Origin: MGBC163016 sp964649145
GTDB lineage: Bacteria; Actinomycetota; Coriobacteriia; Coriobacteriales; Eggerthellaceae
Assembly (NCBI GenBank): GCA_964649145.1
Contig: CAZYOQ010000008.1
Location: forward strand, 1 to 56,346
DNA length: 56,346 nt
Direction of reading: 5' to 3'
In this document: positions 9,050-17,213 of the stretch, in pieces
Numbering within the stretch: position 1 is the stretch's first letter
Layout: every line of letters starts with the position of its first letter
Program-made: the position numbers and the translations under genes
Notes under the pieces: model-generated
What the model saw: the letters and a program-made list of their open reading frames with translations, nothing else
The model's database searches: none
What the model was told of the DNA's origin: nothing

Positions 9050-9473
9050 TTGAAGGCTCGCCTTCCATCTTGCGCGCAATATTTCCTAGCATTCCGTTTA
9101 TGAACTTCGGAGAATCGTCATCGCCGCCGAAGTCCTTTGCCATCTCCACTGCCTCATTAATGGAAACGGAAATGGGAACCATGTCCACGAAAAGCATCTC
9201 ATATAATGCAATTCTAAGAATAGCTAAATCCATGATTGGCATGCGCTCGATAGTCCAATTTCTAGAGCTTTCCGATAGCTCTTTGTCTAGCTGGTCGATA
9301 TTGTCTTCAATACCTTTCACCAAAGAATAGGTATAGTCACAAACAGAACCATCCAAACACGAGATATCTCCGCATTCCAATAATGCAATAGCCGACCTGC
9401 CGCGTACCTGACCGGTATAGAGAATCTGCGCGGCCATGCGTCTAGCAGCTGTACGTTCATGTTGTCGCGACAT
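9042..9473 (-). CDS. nusB: Transcription antitermination factor NusB
   Basis: RNA-binding factor that acts with NusE (ribosomal protein S10) at boxA in rRNA antitermination. The 143-residue all-helical protein begins with the usual RTAARRMAAQILYTGQVRG and carries the C-terminal signature of the family, IMDLAILRIALYEMLF then SINEAVEMAKDFG and FINGMLGNIA. It follows asp23 by 17 bp and overlaps xseB by 8 bp, the order asp23-nusB-xseB being a common arrangement. Start is the ATG at 9473. Confidence 0.95.
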   Translation of the reverse strand: MSRQHERTAARRMAAQILYTGQVRGRSAIALLECGDISCLDGSVCDYTYSLVKGIEDNIDQLDKELSESSRNWTIERMPIMDLAILRIALYEMLFVDMVPISVSINEAVEMAKDFGGDDDSPKFINGMLGNIARKMEGEPSSE

Positions 9474-9490
9474 ATGTTTTGCCTGTAAAT

Positions 9491-9844
9491 CTAGTTTGCC
9501 TGATCAAACGAAATGCTGTCGATATAGATATCTATATTGCCGACCTCGACACCAACCTGCACGAGCAGAGCCTCGGCTATGGCAGACCTCAAGTTCGCAG
9601 CTAGTTCTGTTAGAGAATATCCGTATTTCGCAACAAGGTGCAGCGTCAAATCAAGCTTTCCTGCCTCGTTAAACTTTGTCGTGATTCCAGAAGTTGACGG
9701 ACGCTTAGCAAGACGTGAGAAAAAGCCCCCAGCAGGCGTTCCGATTGAAGAAATACCCTCTTGGCCGTTGGCCGTGATAGAGATGATCGTGTCGACAACT
9801 CCAGGAGCAAGCGACATGTTCGTCGATTGGCTTGTTTCGGTCAT
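9491..9844 (-). CDS. Asp23/Gls24 family envelope stress protein
   Basis: A small protein of the Asp23 family (also called Gls24 or AmaP partner), linked in Gram-positive bacteria to the cell envelope and alkaline stress; the molecular role is not settled. The core LAPGVVDTIISITANGQEG, TTKFNEAGKLDLTLHLVAKYG and the closing VGVEVGNIDIYIDSISF are typical. At 117 residues it is normal. Its ATG (9844) overlaps the accC stop by four bases, so it belongs to the carboxylase transcript. The octamer TTTGCCTG occurs twice around its stop codon (9478-9485 and 9495-9502), a weak version of the stop-spanning duplications found elsewhere here. Confidence 0.9.
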   Translation of the reverse strand: MTETSQSTNMSLAPGVVDTIISITANGQEGISSIGTPAGGFFSRLAKRPSTSGITTKFNEAGKLDLTLHLVAKYGYSLTELAANLRSAIAEALLVQVGVEVGNIDIYIDSISFDQAN

Positions 9845-11193
9845 AACAAATCACCCATCTCAGTCTCGATGAAATCGGTAGTGGCCAGACCGTCGATGAA
9901 GGTCTGGTTTTCAAGGACGCGTTTATGGAATGGGATCGTTGTAGCGATTCCTTCAATCTCGAATTCCGACAAAGCGCGTTTGGCACGCTGGATAGCTTCT
10001 GTGCGGTCTTGCCCGTGACAAATAAGCTTTGCAACAAGCGAGTCGTAGAACGGGGATATTTTCGATCCTTCTTGAAGATAAGTCTCAACGCGAACACCAG
10101 GACCTCCTGGCAGCCTTAACTTCGTAATCGTGCCCGGGCAGGGACGAAAGCCGCATCCGGGGTCTTCTGCATTAATACGCATTTCAATAGCATGACCGAT
10201 AGGCCTGAAGGGCACACGGTCAGCCGCACTAATAGGCATACCTGCTGCGATGCGAATTTGTTCCTTGATGATATCGGTGTCGGTAATCATTTCGGTGACA
10301 GGGTGTTCAACCTGCACTCGAGTGTTCATTTCCATAAAATAGAAGTTGCCACCTTCGTCAAGCAAAAATTCCACAGTTCCGGCGTTTCGATAATCAACCG
10401 CGCGCATAGCCTTCACAGCGGCAACCCCCATTGCGCGACGAAGTTCGTCTGTAAGTGCAGGGGAAGGCGCCTCTTCAAGCAGCTTCTGGTGCCTGCGCTG
10501 AATGGAACAGTCGCGTTCACAAAGCGATATAAAGTTGCCGAAATCATCGGCTAGCACCTGTACTTCCACATGCCTTGGACGTAATACTAGCTTCTCAAGA
10601 TAACAGCCGCCGTTTCCGAATGCAGCCTGAGCTTCAGCACTTGCCGCCTTGAACTGCGACTCGAGTTCGGCCGGGTCGTGAACCTCGCGCATACCCTTGC
10701 CACCACCACCAGCTGTGGCCTTAATCAAAACCGGGTAGCCAACTTTATCGGCAAATTTACGAGCATCTTCCACAGTCTCGCAAACGCCATCCGACCCAGG
10801 TACTGTTGGGACTTGGCAAGACATCATGGTCTCGCGCGCAGATGCTTTGTCGCCCATGCGCTCGATGCATTCAGCTGAAGGGCCTATGAAGACAATGTCG
10901 TTATCAACGCAGGCGCGAGCAAAATCGGCGTTTTCGGCCAAAAAACCATACCCTGGGTGGATAGCCTTAGCGTCGGTGTTTTTCGCGGCCGCAATTATAT
11001 TCGGGATAAGTAGATAGCTTTGGTTAGAAGGTGCAGGCCCAATGCATACGGCCTCGTCAGCATAGCGCACAGGGTAAGTATTGGCATCTTCTGTAGAATA
11101 GACGGCAACAGTTTTGATACCAAGCTCTTTGGCCGCGCGCATCACGCGCAAGGCGACCTCACCCCTATTTGCGACTAGTATTTTGTCAAACAT
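9841..11193 (-). CDS. accC: Biotin carboxylase subunit
   Basis: ATP-grasp enzyme that carboxylates the biotin on a carrier domain using bicarbonate and ATP. Typical parts are MFDKILVANRGEVALRVMRA at the start, the glycine loop GGGGKGMR, and EMNTRVQVEHPVTE in the active site. Length, 450 residues, is that of free-standing AccC or PycA. It starts immediately after the stop of the carboxyltransferase-biotin carrier gene, so the two very likely form one enzyme. Whether that enzyme is pyruvate carboxylase or another biotin carboxylase is set by the partner gene. No acetyl-CoA carboxyltransferase genes are nearby. Confidence 0.94.
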   Translation of the reverse strand: MFDKILVANRGEVALRVMRAAKELGIKTVAVYSTEDANTYPVRYADEAVCIGPAPSNQSYLLIPNIIAAAKNTDAKAIHPGYGFLAENADFARACVDNDIVFIGPSAECIERMGDKASARETMMSCQVPTVPGSDGVCETVEDARKFADKVGYPVLIKATAGGGGKGMREVHDPAELESQFKAASAEAQAAFGNGGCYLEKLVLRPRHVEVQVLADDFGNFISLCERDCSIQRRHQKLLEEAPSPALTDELRRAMGVAAVKAMRAVDYRNAGTVEFLLDEGGNFYFMEMNTRVQVEHPVTEMITDTDIIKEQIRIAAGMPISAADRVPFRPIGHAIEMRINAEDPGCGFRPCPGTITKLRLPGGPGVRVETYLQEGSKISPFYDSLVAKLICHGQDRTEAIQRAKRALSEFEIEGIATTIPFHKRVLENQTFIDGLATTDFIETEMGDLL

Positions 11194-13095
11194 CTAAACC
11201 TCTTCTGGAACGGTAGGTACGGTTTCATGAGGCTCAATATAGAAAAGCACGGTTCCGAATTCCACAGGCGTGGCATCTTCTAGACACACCTCGCGAACGG
11301 TACCCATCTCCTCTGCCGTGATTTCATTCATGAGCTTCATGGCTTCAACTATGCAAAGGGTCTCGCCGGCGGCTACTTCATCGCCAACTTTAACAAATGG
11401 GGGTTCTCCTGGAGCCGGAGCCTCATAATATGTACCAACCATCGGAGCGACAACTGGACACCAAGTAACTGGGCGATCGTTGGACTCAGACTGCGCACCC
11501 GAAGCTTCAGATGTAGCAGCGCTCTGAGCAGGACTTGCTTGCGCGACAGGAGCTGCAGCCGCCGCTGGAGCAACAGCGCCTTCTGGAAGCTGACCTGGCA
11601 TACGAATGGCTACGCGCACGCCCTCTTCTTCGACAACTATCTCGCCAACGCCGCTTTCCTCTGCAACCTTTACAAGCTCGCGAATTTGATTGATATCCAC
11701 GTAATCCTCCTCTTTAATACCGCTGGATTCTTGCTCCAGCATGAAGTCGACCTTCTCGGAAGTTCTATGCTTAGAAAGATATGTTCTTGCCTCGTTCGGG
11801 AAGAGCGCGTACATAAGCACATCTTCTTCGCTTCTAGCAAGGTCTCCGATTTCTTCAGCAAGTTCATCGTATGTCTGAGTGACAAGCGAGCCAGGGGCAA
11901 TGCTAGGATCGAGTATCTCGCTTGGCGAGCACACCTTCTCGACAATCGATTTGTCCATGCGCCCCGGAGCCTTTCCGTAATAGCCGCAGATATAGTCCTT
12001 CATCTCCTTGGAGATAACAGACCACCTCTTGCCAGTAATCACGTTGAAGACGGCTTGAGTGCCCACGATTTGCGAAAGCGGAGTCACAAGCGGCGGGTAG
12101 CCTACTTCGGCGCGAACCTTCGGAATTTCGGCCATAACCTCTGGCAGACGATCGGATGCTTTTTGCACCTCTAGCTGGCTTACAAGGTTCGACATCATAC
12201 CGCCAGGTACCTGGTGCGAATAAACTTTCATATGAGTAAGCGAGCTGACGCCGCGCTTGTAGTGACCTCGCTTGCGAACTTCTTCCCAGTATTCTGCAAT
12301 CTCGAATAGCAAGTCGAGGTCAAGCCCTGTGTCAAAACGGCTCTCTTGGAAGGCCGCGACAATCATCTCAACTGCTGGATGTGAATTGCCGAAAGCAAGA
12401 GGAGCATGAGCAGTGTCGGCAATGGAGGCTCCTGCCTCTGCCGCTTTGATAATGTTTGCAGGCGCCATGCCGCCGACATAGTGACAATGGATGTGAACAG
12501 GCAGGCCTATCTCGGCATTGAAGGCCTTCACCATACGTTCCGTGCGGTAAGGCGTAAGCATGCCAGCCATATCCTTGATGGCGATGGAGTCAGCGCCAAG
12601 CTCTTTTAGCTGCTGGCCATACTCCAAGAAGCTATCAAGGGTGTGAACAGGAGAAATCGTGTATGAGATAGCGCCTTCAAAGTGAGCACCACACCCTTTT
12701 ATTGCCTCTGCGTTGTCTACGATATTGCGGATATCGTTCAGCGCGTCAAAAACACGGAAGACCTCTATGCCGTTTCTGTGGGCGGCCTCGATAAAGTGGA
12801 AGACGATGTCGCGTGAATAGTGCTTATAACCTACAAGGTTCTGGCCACGAGAGAGCATCGCAAGAGGCGTATTTGGCGTGTTAGCCTTAATAGAACGTAG
12901 GCGCTCCCAAGGGTTCTCGTCCAGAAAGCGCAAACACGAGTCAAAAGTTGCGCCACCCCAAGCCTCTATGGCCCAATAGCCCACCTTATCCATTTTCGGA
13001 AGAATCGGTAACATGTCTCCCAGCTGCATACGGGTGGCCCAAAGACTTTGCTGGCCATCGCGTATGGTGGTATCCATGATATGCAGTCTTGACAC
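11194..13095 (-). CDS. Carboxyltransferase fused to biotin carrier (pyruvate carboxylase B / oxaloacetate decarboxylase alpha type)
   Basis: Residues 1 to about 460 form a TIM-barrel carboxyltransferase of the PycB, OadA and transcarboxylase 5S group: DTTIRDGQQSLWATRM, WGGATFDSCLRFL, the metal-binding HCH of LPVHIHCHYVGG. The C-terminal third resembles a whole AccB protein: a helix DINQIRELVKVAEESG, an Ala/Pro linker, and a biotinyl domain with VEAMKLMNE, Lys587 being the biotin site. The reaction is most likely ATP-dependent carboxylation of pyruvate with the adjacent AccC; oxaloacetate decarboxylation is the alternative, but no membrane OadB is seen. The start is GTG at 13095, seven bases after a perfect AGGAGG. 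A palindromic element lies just upstream. Confidence 0.9.
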   Translation of the reverse strand: MSRLHIMDTTIRDGQQSLWATRMQLGDMLPILPKMDKVGYWAIEAWGGATFDSCLRFLDENPWERLRSIKANTPNTPLAMLSRGQNLVGYKHYSRDIVFHFIEAAHRNGIEVFRVFDALNDIRNIVDNAEAIKGCGAHFEGAISYTISPVHTLDSFLEYGQQLKELGADSIAIKDMAGMLTPYRTERMVKAFNAEIGLPVHIHCHYVGGMAPANIIKAAEAGASIADTAHAPLAFGNSHPAVEMIVAAFQESRFDTGLDLDLLFEIAEYWEEVRKRGHYKRGVSSLTHMKVYSHQVPGGMMSNLVSQLEVQKASDRLPEVMAEIPKVRAEVGYPPLVTPLSQIVGTQAVFNVITGKRWSVISKEMKDYICGYYGKAPGRMDKSIVEKVCSPSEILDPSIAPGSLVTQTYDELAEEIGDLARSEEDVLMYALFPNEARTYLSKHRTSEKVDFMLEQESSGIKEEDYVDINQIRELVKVAEESGVGEIVVEEEGVRVAIRMPGQLPEGAVAPAAAAAPVAQASPAQSAATSEASGAQSESNDRPVTWCPVVAPMVGTYYEAPAPGEPPFVKVGDEVAAGETLCIVEAMKLMNEITAEEMGTVREVCLEDATPVEFGTVLFYIEPHETVPTVPEEV

Positions 13096-13119
13096 TTAGA
13101 AACCTCCTAATTTAACCTG

Positions 13120-13265
13120 TAAGACGGCGAGCGCGTATGGTCTACGGCTCGTCGCGCCGCACATTCGAGCTAATTTTTGCGAAATAATTATCGCAAAAAT
13201 GGATCTCTCATGTGCTTTGGCTTATCTTGTAATCTCGCCTACGACCATACGCGCTCGCCGTCTTA
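13120..13265. mobile_element. MITE-like palindromic element with terminal inverted repeats
   Basis: A 146-bp noncoding block between efp and the carboxylase genes. Its ends, 13120-13142 and 13243-13265, are perfect 23-bp inverted repeats containing AGACGGCGAGCGCG, each terminated by TA. The interior is also imperfectly palindromic, with a perfect 10-bp hairpin ATTTTTGCGA / TCGCAAAAAT around 13173-13200. TA at both ends is what IS630/Tc1-mariner type insertion leaves, so a nonautonomous miniature element is the main reading. A structured leader or attenuator for the downstream operon is the alternative. No second copy is in this window. Confidence 0.6.
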
Positions 13266-13307
13266 GCGAAATCACTAGTATTGCGCCAAATTTCAACCAA
13301 CAAGTCT

Positions 13308-13871
13308 TTATACCCTCTTTACGAAGCGCCCATCACGGGTGTCAATCTGAAGGACGTCACCTATCTCGATGAAAGTAGGAACTTGGATGGTAACGCCGGT
13401 CTGCAGTGTTGCAGGCTTAGTGGTGCTTTGTACGGTATCACCCTTAAAACCTGGGTCTGTCTCTGTGACCTCAAGTTCGACAAACATCTGCGGTTCGATA
13501 GAAATGAGCTCGTCTCCTGCATACAGAAGAGAAGCCTCATCGTTTTCCTTTAGCCACTGAGCAGCATCGCCTACAACATCGGCAGCAATGGCTTGTTGCT
13601 CATAGGTATCGTTATCCATAAAGTAATAATCTTCACCGTCGTTATAGAGATACTGAAGCTTCGATGTCTCCATACGAACCGAGTCAAACTTGGTGCCGGA
13701 ATTAAAGGTGTAGTCAACAACGCGACCCGTTTTCACATCTTTTAGCTTCGTGCGAACAAATGCGCCACCCTTACCAGGTTTCACATGTTGAAACTCGACG
13801 ATGGTGCACATCTTGCCATTATTGATAATGCACATTCCGTTGCGAAAGTCGGCTGTTGAGACTGTTGCCAT
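13308..13871 (-). CDS. efp: Elongation factor P
   Basis: Translation factor that enters the ribosomal E site and helps peptide-bond formation at polyproline stretches. The 187-residue protein has the three expected beta-barrel domains; the tip loop KPGKGGA carries Lys34, the position modified in many bacteria. The C-terminal signature ends VQVPTFIEIGD-like and DTRDGRFVKRV. The start is ATG at 13871 with AAGGAG upstream. No modification enzyme (EpmA or YmfI types) is in the window. It is divergent from the SNF2 helicase gene, with 81 bp between the starts, and AT-rich TATAAT-like boxes there could serve both. Confidence 0.96.
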   Translation of the reverse strand: MATVSTADFRNGMCIINNGKMCTIVEFQHVKPGKGGAFVRTKLKDVKTGRVVDYTFNSGTKFDSVRMETSKLQYLYNDGEDYYFMDNDTYEQQAIAADVVGDAAQWLKENDEASLLYAGDELISIEPQMFVELEVTETDPGFKGDTVQSTTKPATLQTGVTIQVPTFIEIGDVLQIDTRDGRFVKRV

Positions 13872-13952
13872 TTGGTATCTCCTTAATTGGATAATATTTC
13901 GAAAATGCTAACATGGATGTTTGCGAATTATAAATTATAGGAGAAATAGCCC

Positions 13953-16900
13953 TTGTTCTCAATGTTTGACATAATTCACAATTCCTCGGAAAAATCATTC
14001 AATCGAGGGGCTAGCATTGCAGAATCAGACGAGAACATTTTCCTTCGTGCGTTTGCCGCAGGCAAGCAAAGATGCGAGATTTCTGGCAATGTCAGGTCTT
14101 CGTCGGGCATCGCAGACCACTTTCGCACCTACATTGTTACAGATTCAAAGATGCAGTCTATTATTGACTTTGAGTGCACATGTCCTGCAGCTAGAAAATA
14201 TGCAGGCATGTGCAAACACTGCGTCGCGCTCGCGCTTATTTTCAAAGAAAACCCTTCCACGTTCAAAGGGTTTTCCGAACTCGATAAAGTTCACACTTCC
14301 TTTTCGCTAAAAGAGTTCATATCGAAATCACCAAAAAGATCGGATTTAAGACTAGAAGAGGCCAGTGTACATCTCACTCCCAAGCTAATACACAGCTTTG
14401 GAGAATGGACGCTTCGCCTAGATATACAAGCCAATAATTTCAAATACGTAATATCTGACATCTTCAAGTTCGCTATAGCCGTAAACGACCAAGCCTATTT
14501 CTCGTACGGCAAAAAGCTTGGGTTTGTGCACAGCCTCGAAAGCTTTGATGAAACCTCAAGGAAGGTCGCCTCAATAGTTGCAGAATTAGTGAAGGCGGGC
14601 GCAAACCCCAGACGCGACCTTCATCTGCTAGACAATGAAGTCGTAGAACTTCTGGATTCTCTGGGCACAAGCTCTTTAATGTTTGTCACCGATCCCTCAG
14701 GCGAGAAATTTGAAAGTATCTCGATTGTGGATGCTAACCCGCAAATCACACTTCGAATAGTAGAGCTAGATAACAGCGTTTTTGAGATGGTGCGCGACGA
14801 TCAGATGATTGTGGCATCCGCCCCCGATCACTCATACGTCTTCTTAGAAGAGACGGCATATAAGTGCACAAGTAAGTTCAACAGGTGCGCGACTTTCTTA
14901 AAAGAAGTCTATTGTTCTCAACGCGACGATTCCATACTTTTGGCAAAAGAAGATGCTGCCGACTTCTGTGCAAACGTCTTGCCAATGCTTGAGGAATCTG
15001 TGAGAGTGGCACTACCTCTATCGCTCGAAGAGATCAGACCAAAAAAGGCTAATTTCAAATTCTATTTAGACAAGTTGGGCCGCGGAAAATCTGAGCGAAT
15101 AGAGTGCCGACTAACAGTCGACTACGGACAAGGAGAAGCCGAGCTTTTATCCCCTACCCCAAAACTTAGTTATGAAGAAGGCGCGCCATCTAGCAAAGAA
15201 GGCGAAATTAAGCGCTATAAGGACGAGGCTGAAGAAGAGGCAGCGTGTGCGCTTGTCTTCGATTATTTCGACGTGACGATGCAGATTCACCTTATAAACG
15301 AATACGCTGTAGGTGAACTTCTATACACAGGATTAGCCAGGTTTAGGCAGGTCGGGACAATTTATACCACCCCTTCATTTGATCGACTCATAAATGACAA
15401 AAAAGCAAATGTTCAAATAGGGCTTTCGCTTTCGGGAAACCTCATAGACATGGATGTCCATGCAACAGACCTATCCACTGAAGAGCTTTCCGCTCTCTTG
15501 AACTCATACAGAAAAAAGAAGAAATATCATAGGCTAAAAGACGGGTCTATCGCCTCCATTGATGCCATGGATTTGAAATATCTCGATCGAATGGCCAACG
15601 ATTTGGGACTTAATCCAAAAGATCTTGCTCAAGGCAAAATCGAGCTCCCAACTTATGCAGCTTTCGTGCTTGACCGCCATTATTCACATGTTTATCGCGA
15701 TAAATCTTTCCAAGACTATGTGGATAAGTTCGAAAATGAATCGCTGTATGAAATTGACCCGCCTAAGAAGCTGAAGGCACATCTTAGACCCTATCAACTT
15801 GAAGGATTGCGATGGTTCGCAAAGCTTTCCTCTATAGGCTTTGGCGGAATACTTGCTGATGAAATGGGTCTAGGAAAAACCTTGGAGGCTATCTCATATC
15901 TGCTTCTTCTGAAAGAAGAGCTGAATATGCCCTCACTTGTTATTTGCCCGGCATCGCTTGTCTATAACTGGATAGAGGAGGTATCTCACTTCGCTCCATC
16001 CCTTAAATGTGTAGCAATAGACGGCTCAAAAACACAACGAATGCAAAAGCGCATGCAAAATAAGGTCGATTTGATGATAGCCTCCTACGATACCGTGCGC
16101 ATGGATGCAGAAAACTTCGCTGAAATCGAATTTGCTAGCGTCATTCTTGACGAAGCACAATTCATAAAAAACCACACCACAAAAACTACGCGCGCAGTAA
16201 AACGATTAAATGCCCGGCACCGTTTTGCCCTTACGGGCACTCCGATAGAAAACAGGCTCTCTGAGATATGGTCGATATTCGACTTTTTGATGCCTGGTTT
16301 CCTCGGAACATATGCGCAGTTCCGAACCCGATTTGAAGCGAACATCCTTGGAGGCGATGAAGAAACTGTCTCGCATTTCCAAGCCTTGGTTGAGCCCTTC
16401 ATTCTAAGAAGGCTTAAAACCGATGTCTTGAAAGACCTTCCGGAAAAGCAGGAAAGCATTGTATTAGTTGCACTTGAAGGCGAACAGCGCAAGCTATACG
16501 ACGCCTATGAACAAAGCCTTAGAGCCAATTTGGTTCAACAGCGCAAAGATTCCAAAATGGTAAATATTGGGCGCATGAAATCCTCGCATAGCCTTAAGGT
16601 AGACGTCTTAGCAGAATTGATGCGTCTTCGCGAGGTGGCTCTAGAGCCCTCACTTGTATATTCGAACTACGATAGCGGCTCTTCAAAAACGGAGGCTGTA
16701 ATAGAGCTTATTGATGAGACGATTCGTTCTGGTAAAAAAGCTTTGGTATTCTCCCAGTTCACTTCCTATCTTGATATCTTGAAAAGACGCCTTGAAAAGG
16801 AAAACATGGCATACTACGAGATAACAGGTTCCACTTCCAAGCGCTCGCGCATCGAACTCGTGAATAAGTTCAACGAAAATGATGTGCCGCTATTCTTAAT

Positions 16901-17195
16901 CTCGCTTAAAGCGGGAGGCACAGGGCTTAACCTTATTGGCGCATCTGTCGTGATACACGCAGACCCTTGGTGGAATGCATCAGCCATTAACCAGGCCACA
17001 GACCGAGCGCATCGCATAGGCCAAACCGACATGGTAAGTGTTTACAAAGTAATCGCGAAAAACACGATAGAAGAGCGCATACTAAAGCTTCAAGAAAAGA
17101 AATCGCAGCTCTCCGATAGCGTTATTGTTAAAAACTCGCTTGACTCGCTTTCATCTCTCACTCGCGAAGAACTTGAGAGCCTCCTTTATGATTAG
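13953..17195 (+). CDS. SNF2-family DNA/chromatin-type helicase with SWIM zinc finger
   Basis: A 1080-residue Swi2/Snf2 ATPase of the RapA/HepA-like bacterial group, which track along DNA using ATP. Residues 75-95 hold a SWIM zinc finger (CTCP-N-CKHC), then a long SNF2-associated region, then the helicase core: Walker A DEMGLGKT near residue 635, DEAQ box near 732, LTGTPIENRLSEIWS, and the final QATDRAHRIGQ motif. TTG at 13953 is the best start because AGGAGA is eight bases upstream; ATG at 13962 is the alternative. It stands alone, converging with rnr. Role is unknown; transcription recycling or DNA repair are guesses from the family. Confidence 0.92.
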   Translation: MFSMFDIIHNSSEKSFNRGASIAESDENIFLRAFAAGKQRCEISGNVRSSSGIADHFRTYIVTDSKMQSIIDFECTCPAARKYAGMCKHCVALALIFKENPSTFKGFSELDKVHTSFSLKEFISKSPKRSDLRLEEASVHLTPKLIHSFGEWTLRLDIQANNFKYVISDIFKFAIAVNDQAYFSYGKKLGFVHSLESFDETSRKVASIVAELVKAGANPRRDLHLLDNEVVELLDSLGTSSLMFVTDPSGEKFESISIVDANPQITLRIVELDNSVFEMVRDDQMIVASAPDHSYVFLEETAYKCTSKFNRCATFLKEVYCSQRDDSILLAKEDAADFCANVLPMLEESVRVALPLSLEEIRPKKANFKFYLDKLGRGKSERIECRLTVDYGQGEAELLSPTPKLSYEEGAPSSKEGEIKRYKDEAEEEAACALVFDYFDVTMQIHLINEYAVGELLYTGLARFRQVGTIYTTPSFDRLINDKKANVQIGLSLSGNLIDMDVHATDLSTEELSALLNSYRKKKKYHRLKDGSIASIDAMDLKYLDRMANDLGLNPKDLAQGKIELPTYAAFVLDRHYSHVYRDKSFQDYVDKFENESLYEIDPPKKLKAHLRPYQLEGLRWFAKLSSIGFGGILADEMGLGKTLEAISYLLLLKEELNMPSLVICPASLVYNWIEEVSHFAPSLKCVAIDGSKTQRMQKRMQNKVDLMIASYDTVRMDAENFAEIEFASVILDEAQFIKNHTTKTTRAVKRLNARHRFALTGTPIENRLSEIWSIFDFLMPGFLGTYAQFRTRFEANILGGDEETVSHFQALVEPFILRRLKTDVLKDLPEKQESIVLVALEGEQRKLYDAYEQSLRANLVQQRKDSKMVNIGRMKSSHSLKVDVLAELMRLREVALEPSLVYSNYDSGSSKTEAVIELIDETIRSGKKALVFSQFTSYLDILKRRLEKENMAYYEITGSTSKRSRIELVNKFNENDVPLFLISLKAGGTGLNLIGASVVIHADPWWNASAINQATDRAHRIGQTDMVSVYKVIAKNTIEERILKLQEKKSQLSDSVIVKNSLDSLSSLTREELESLLYD

Positions 17196-17213
17196 CGCGC
17201 TTATGGGCATGAT

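Noticed and set aside
11539..12174. 211-codon open frame on the plus strand
   Set aside because: It lies wholly within the carboxyltransferase gene and is a shadow of its codon usage.
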